Source: Hydrogenophaga sp. | Lineage (GTDB): Bacteria > Pseudomonadota > Gammaproteobacteria > Burkholderiales > Burkholderiaceae_C | DNA: 64,000 nucleotides | NCBI GenBank assembly: GCA_011391595.1 | Contig: JAABQG010000002.1 | Location: 29,150-93,149, forward strand | Direction of reading: 5' to 3' | In this document: in pieces, positions 63,777-64,000 of the stretch | How positions within the stretch are numbered: the first letter of the stretch is position 1 | Layout of the letters: every line of letters begins with the position of its first letter | The notes under the pieces: generated by a model | Seen by the model: only the letters and a program-made list of their open reading frames with translations | Databases searched by the model: none | What the model was told of the DNA's origin: nothing | Position numbers and translations under genes: made by a program

Positions 63777-64000
63777 TCAATACGGCAGTTGCTGCGGCCG
63801 CTTGGCCGAGATCACGCGGGTGTTCACGCCGGCCCAGCCCAGCCCGCCGAACAGGCGCGCGTGCTCGATCTTCACGCAGCGGTTCTGGATCACCTGCAGG
63901 CCGGCGGCCTCGGCGCGTTCAGCGGCGGCTTCGTTGGTCACGCCGAGCTGCAACCACAGGCAGCGCGCGCCGATGGCGACGGCTTCCTCGGCCAGCGGGG
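63777..64000 (-). CDS. CoA-binding domain protein, C-terminal part (5' end off the window)
   Basis: The last 73 codons are visible: [40 protein letters not shown], then [17 protein letters not shown] and the ending [15 protein letters not shown]. The LWLQLGV and NRCVKIEH motifs match the CoA-binding/YccU family and the paralogue at 61969..62391, but with a longer tail. Upstream of and probably cotranscribed with metY. Confidence 0.85.
   Translation of the reverse strand, partial: PLAEEAVAIGARCLWLQLGVTNEAAAERAEAAGLQVIQNRCVKIEHARLFGGLGWAGVNTRVISAKRPQQLPY

Overview
The window is about 64 kb of high-GC, gene-dense chromosome with no rRNA, tRNA, CRISPR array, transposase or phage gene that I could see. 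Gene content points to a Burkholderiales bacterium, most likely the family Comamonadaceae. The signs are Bug-type solute-binding proteins, an anthraniloyl-CoA (2-aminobenzoyl-CoA) monooxygenase/reductase fusion, a DUF1840 protein, a liv-type transporter operon with two CoA ligases, and a short dispersed repeat. The genus cannot be fixed from sequence reading alone.

Layout. 1-4.8 kb: a MarR-linked aromatic acyl-CoA operon (monooxygenase/reductase, MarR, crotonase-family protein, acyl-CoA dehydrogenase) with a perfect palindrome in front of it. 4.9-7.3 kb: DUF1840 protein and two orphan Bug-type binding proteins. 7.4-16.8 kb: a seven-gene operon (acyl-CoA synthetase, LivG, LivH, LivM, binding protein, LivF, PaaK-like ligase) divergent from a Crp-family regulator, with a Crp-shaped operator between them. 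16.8-36.7 kb: housekeeping and miscellaneous genes (CaCA antiporter, RluF-like pseudouridine synthase, lipase-like hydrolase, iron-type binding protein, HtpG, outer-membrane phospholipase A, MoxR/VWA pair, kinase-like protein with two lipid-linked-sugar glycosyltransferases, Rep helicase, DUF2202 lipoprotein).

36.7-48.4 kb is the most unusual part. Two large secreted proteins share an almost identical C-terminal tripartite tail (GGGGC motif, hydrophobic stretch, RRLRRN). They lie next to a small CPBP/glutamic intramembrane protease that I read as a MrtJ-like sorting enzyme. An LVIVD-repeat lipoprotein, an FN3 lipoprotein and a DUF2934 protein are also present. Four transcription units here carry FNR-shaped palindromes (YTGAY-N4-RTCAR) about 80-120 bp before the start codon, and a Crp/Fnr regulator with the FNR-type recognition helix (E-x-x-S-R) is encoded beside them. 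This looks like a local, possibly oxygen- or redox-controlled, surface-protein module with its own sorting protease.

48.4-58.2 kb: AEC-family transporter, KatG, then a hydrogenase-maturation operon hypA-hypB-(hypF)-hypC-hypD-hypE without structural hydrogenase genes. Its hypF slot encodes an apparent fusion of a HupK/HoxV-like degenerate hydrogenase large subunit to only the Kae1-like carbamoyltransferase half of HypF. 58.2-64 kb: PriA, an AT-richer intergenic region with two DnaA boxes, HemE, and an O-acetylhomoserine sulfhydrylase flanked by two CoA-binding-domain proteins.

A dispersed repeat of about 40 bp (CCAGCGTC, ATGGTC and a GCTAT-N8-TAGC core) occurs at least six times, always in the same orientation. 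Three copies lie in frame inside protein-coding genes. A different GC-rich element is inserted in frame in rep.
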